This document shows, one piece after another, positions 42,759-44,001 of a stretch of DNA of 44,001 nt. The stretch lies in contig DAHXLF010000004.1 of the NCBI GenBank assembly GCA_027371755.1, positions 1 to 44,001 on the forward strand. The letters are read 5' to 3'. The notes below the pieces were generated by a model. It saw only the letters and a program-made list of their open reading frames with translations, ran no database searches and was not told the origin of the DNA. A program made the translations under genes and the position numbers. Origin of the DNA: Acidimicrobiales bacterium (GTDB lineage: Bacteria > Actinomycetota > Acidimicrobiia > Acidimicrobiales > JABEUL01). How positions within the stretch are numbered: position 1 is the stretch's first letter; every line of letters begins with the position of its first letter.

Positions 42759-44001
42759 TTAGTGTCTTGTTTTCTTTTGGGGCTTCATCGAAAAGAGCTT
42801 TTCAAAAGAACGGTTAAGATGCGTAGGTATCCTTTCGGGTTTGGAAATTAGGTTCGGGTCGCTTAAAATACTTATGTTTATTCGATCGTTATAGCTGAAT
42901 ATAGCAAAGCAAATACCGATTCCTTGGCCAAGTGCGCCTATTGGAATAACGTTGTCTAAGGGGATTGAATTGCTGTATAGCGCAAAATTTGGTCCAGGTA
43001 CGTTGGTGATTATGACGTTGGCGGGCGGATTGATTGTGTCGGAAGCTATGAGCTTGTAAACAGATTTTGCCATAATTTGTTGTAAATTGATTGGCAATAG
43101 AGTCGCAACATCTAAAAATATCTTTTCGCCTACGGTTTTTGACAACTCCTTGGCATTTTTGGCATTCTGAGACACCAGTTGCAGCTGTTTTAAAATATTT
43201 GGTTCGTTAGTAGGTAAGGCCACAACACCGGCGGAAACCTGATTATCCACGATCTGTTTATCGCTGTCATCTCGTATGGAAATTGGCATGAGCGCGGTTA
43301 AAGGTGAGTCTGGAATTTCTTTTGTCTCGGCAAGATAATTCCTCAAAGTATTTGTACATATCGTCATGATCACGTCGTTAATCGTTACGTTAAATCGATT
43401 CTTAATTTCTACGATATCGGTCATTTTAAATGCCACATACGAAAATGTACGTTTTTTTGACACGGCTTTATTCATCGATGTCCTTGGCGCAGTGAAAAGC
43501 AGAGGCGGTTTTTTGGCCGCTTGAGCTCCGTAAGCCTTGTGTAAATTATTCAGACTTTTGAATACTTTGGTTGCCGTCTTCGGCAAATTGATTACATAGT
43601 TGGTTTGAAACTGCGCTATTTGAGACATAACTTTGGGAGCCAAAGTTATGTTTTTTACGATTTCTTGTATGAATGATGGTCGGCTATCGTCGTTGCTTTC
43701 TTGCTCTTTGGGAACATACTTTACGATAGGATCTAAATCTAATAGTTGTACGAATAGATTTGCACCGCTAACGCCATCGATTAGGCTATGATGCACTTTA
43801 GCAACAACAGCTATCTGGTCTTCAAGATAGTTATCGATCAAGTAAAAATGCCACAGAGGGCGGTTTAAATTTAATGGCGATTGCCAGATTTCACCGATTC
43901 TGTTACATAAGGCCGAACTGTCATATGGAGGATCAAGACTGATTCTAGTTATATGATTTTCGATTTTAAAATTTGGATCTTTGATCCAAATAGGATTGAA
44001 T
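42759..44001 (-). CDS. Wax ester synthase / diacylglycerol acyltransferase (WS/DGAT), 5' end outside the window
   Basis: The frame is open from the stop at 42759 to the window edge, so the start is not seen; the family's N-terminal about 50 residues are missing. The catalytic HHSLIDG (HHxxxDG motif) is present, preceded by NRPLWHFYLIDNY (family PLW motif) and followed by the late NVIITNVPGP (PGP motif) and IPLDNVIPIGALGQGIGI. Such enzymes esterify fatty acyl-CoA with alcohols or diacylglycerol to make storage wax esters or triacylglycerol, common in actinobacteria. A shorter start at TTG 43841 would cut off the conserved PLW part and is rejected. Terminator downstream. Confidence 0.94.
   Translation of the reverse strand, partial: FNPIWIKDPNFKIENHITRISLDPPYDSSALCNRIGEIWQSPLNLNRPLWHFYLIDNYLEDQIAVVAKVHHSLIDGVSGANLFVQLLDLDPIVKYVPKEQESNDDSRPSFIQEIVKNITLAPKVMSQIAQFQTNYVINLPKTATKVFKSLNNLHKAYGAQAAKKPPLLFTAPRTSMNKAVSKKRTFSYVAFKMTDIVEIKNRFNVTINDVIMTICTNTLRNYLAETKEIPDSPLTALMPISIRDDSDKQIVDNQVSAGVVALPTNEPNILKQLQLVSQNAKNAKELSKTVGEKIFLDVATLLPINLQQIMAKSVYKLIASDTINPPANVIITNVPGPNFALYSNSIPLDNVIPIGALGQGIGICFAIFSYNDRINISILSDPNLISKPERIPTHLNRSFEKLFSMKPQKKTRH

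Noticed and set aside
43752-43841. TTG at 43841 as the start of the WS/DGAT gene.
   Set aside because: The frame continues upstream to the window edge with conserved family sequence (NRPLWHFYL), so the true start is outside the window.

Overview
The window is a chromosomal stretch of an AT-rich actinobacterium, most likely an Acidimicrobiia-type lineage. This is inferred from gene content, not measured by phylogeny: an actinobacterial-style E3/E2/lipoate cluster, a COG1579 zinc-ribbon protein beside rnpB, a WS/DGAT acyltransferase, a CYP, secreted proteins with tandem CDTR-type domains, and frequent TTG starts with some apparently leaderless genes.

Left part (about 0.3-9.9 kb): cell-surface functions. 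A minus-strand lipoprotein is followed by a membrane-anchored surface protein with a long 5' leader, a beta-propeller-like lipoprotein, a GT-C-like membrane protein, a GT2 glycosyltransferase, a DUF2079-like membrane protein and a convergent MFS transporter. Together they look like a surface glycosylation or glycan-export locus.

Central part (10.1-19.2 kb): lipoate-dependent metabolism. It holds dihydrolipoyl dehydrogenase, the E2 acyltransferase and a single-chain LipB-LipA fusion that could make the E2 cofactor, then an SDR with an altered active site and, convergently, cobalamin-dependent methionine synthase. From 19.6 to 24 kb there are two adjacent acyltransferase-3/SGNH proteins. The first keeps its catalytic residues; the second has lost them in both domains. 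A short lipoprotein that seems to lack any ATG/GTG/TTG start follows.

24.4-32 kb: an unknown acidic protein, an inositol-monophosphatase/Nudix fusion overlapping a COG1579 protein, RNase P RNA on the minus strand, an unknown 120-aa protein, xseA-xseB, a cytochrome P450 and a glutathione peroxidase. 32.3-37.6 kb: a Tat-exported GxGYxYP-family protein overlaps a 1191-aa surface protein with 14 paired-cysteine repeats, an IPT/TIG domain and three CDTR-type domains.

Right part (38-44 kb): a membrane protein with a strong terminator, tRNA-Val(TAC), then a toxin-antitoxin island: an intact DUF1778/GNAT pair, a RelE-type toxin broken by one stop codon, an unknown degraded gene and an intact HicBA pair, with two copies of a 44-bp repeat. 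The window ends inside a WS/DGAT gene on the minus strand.
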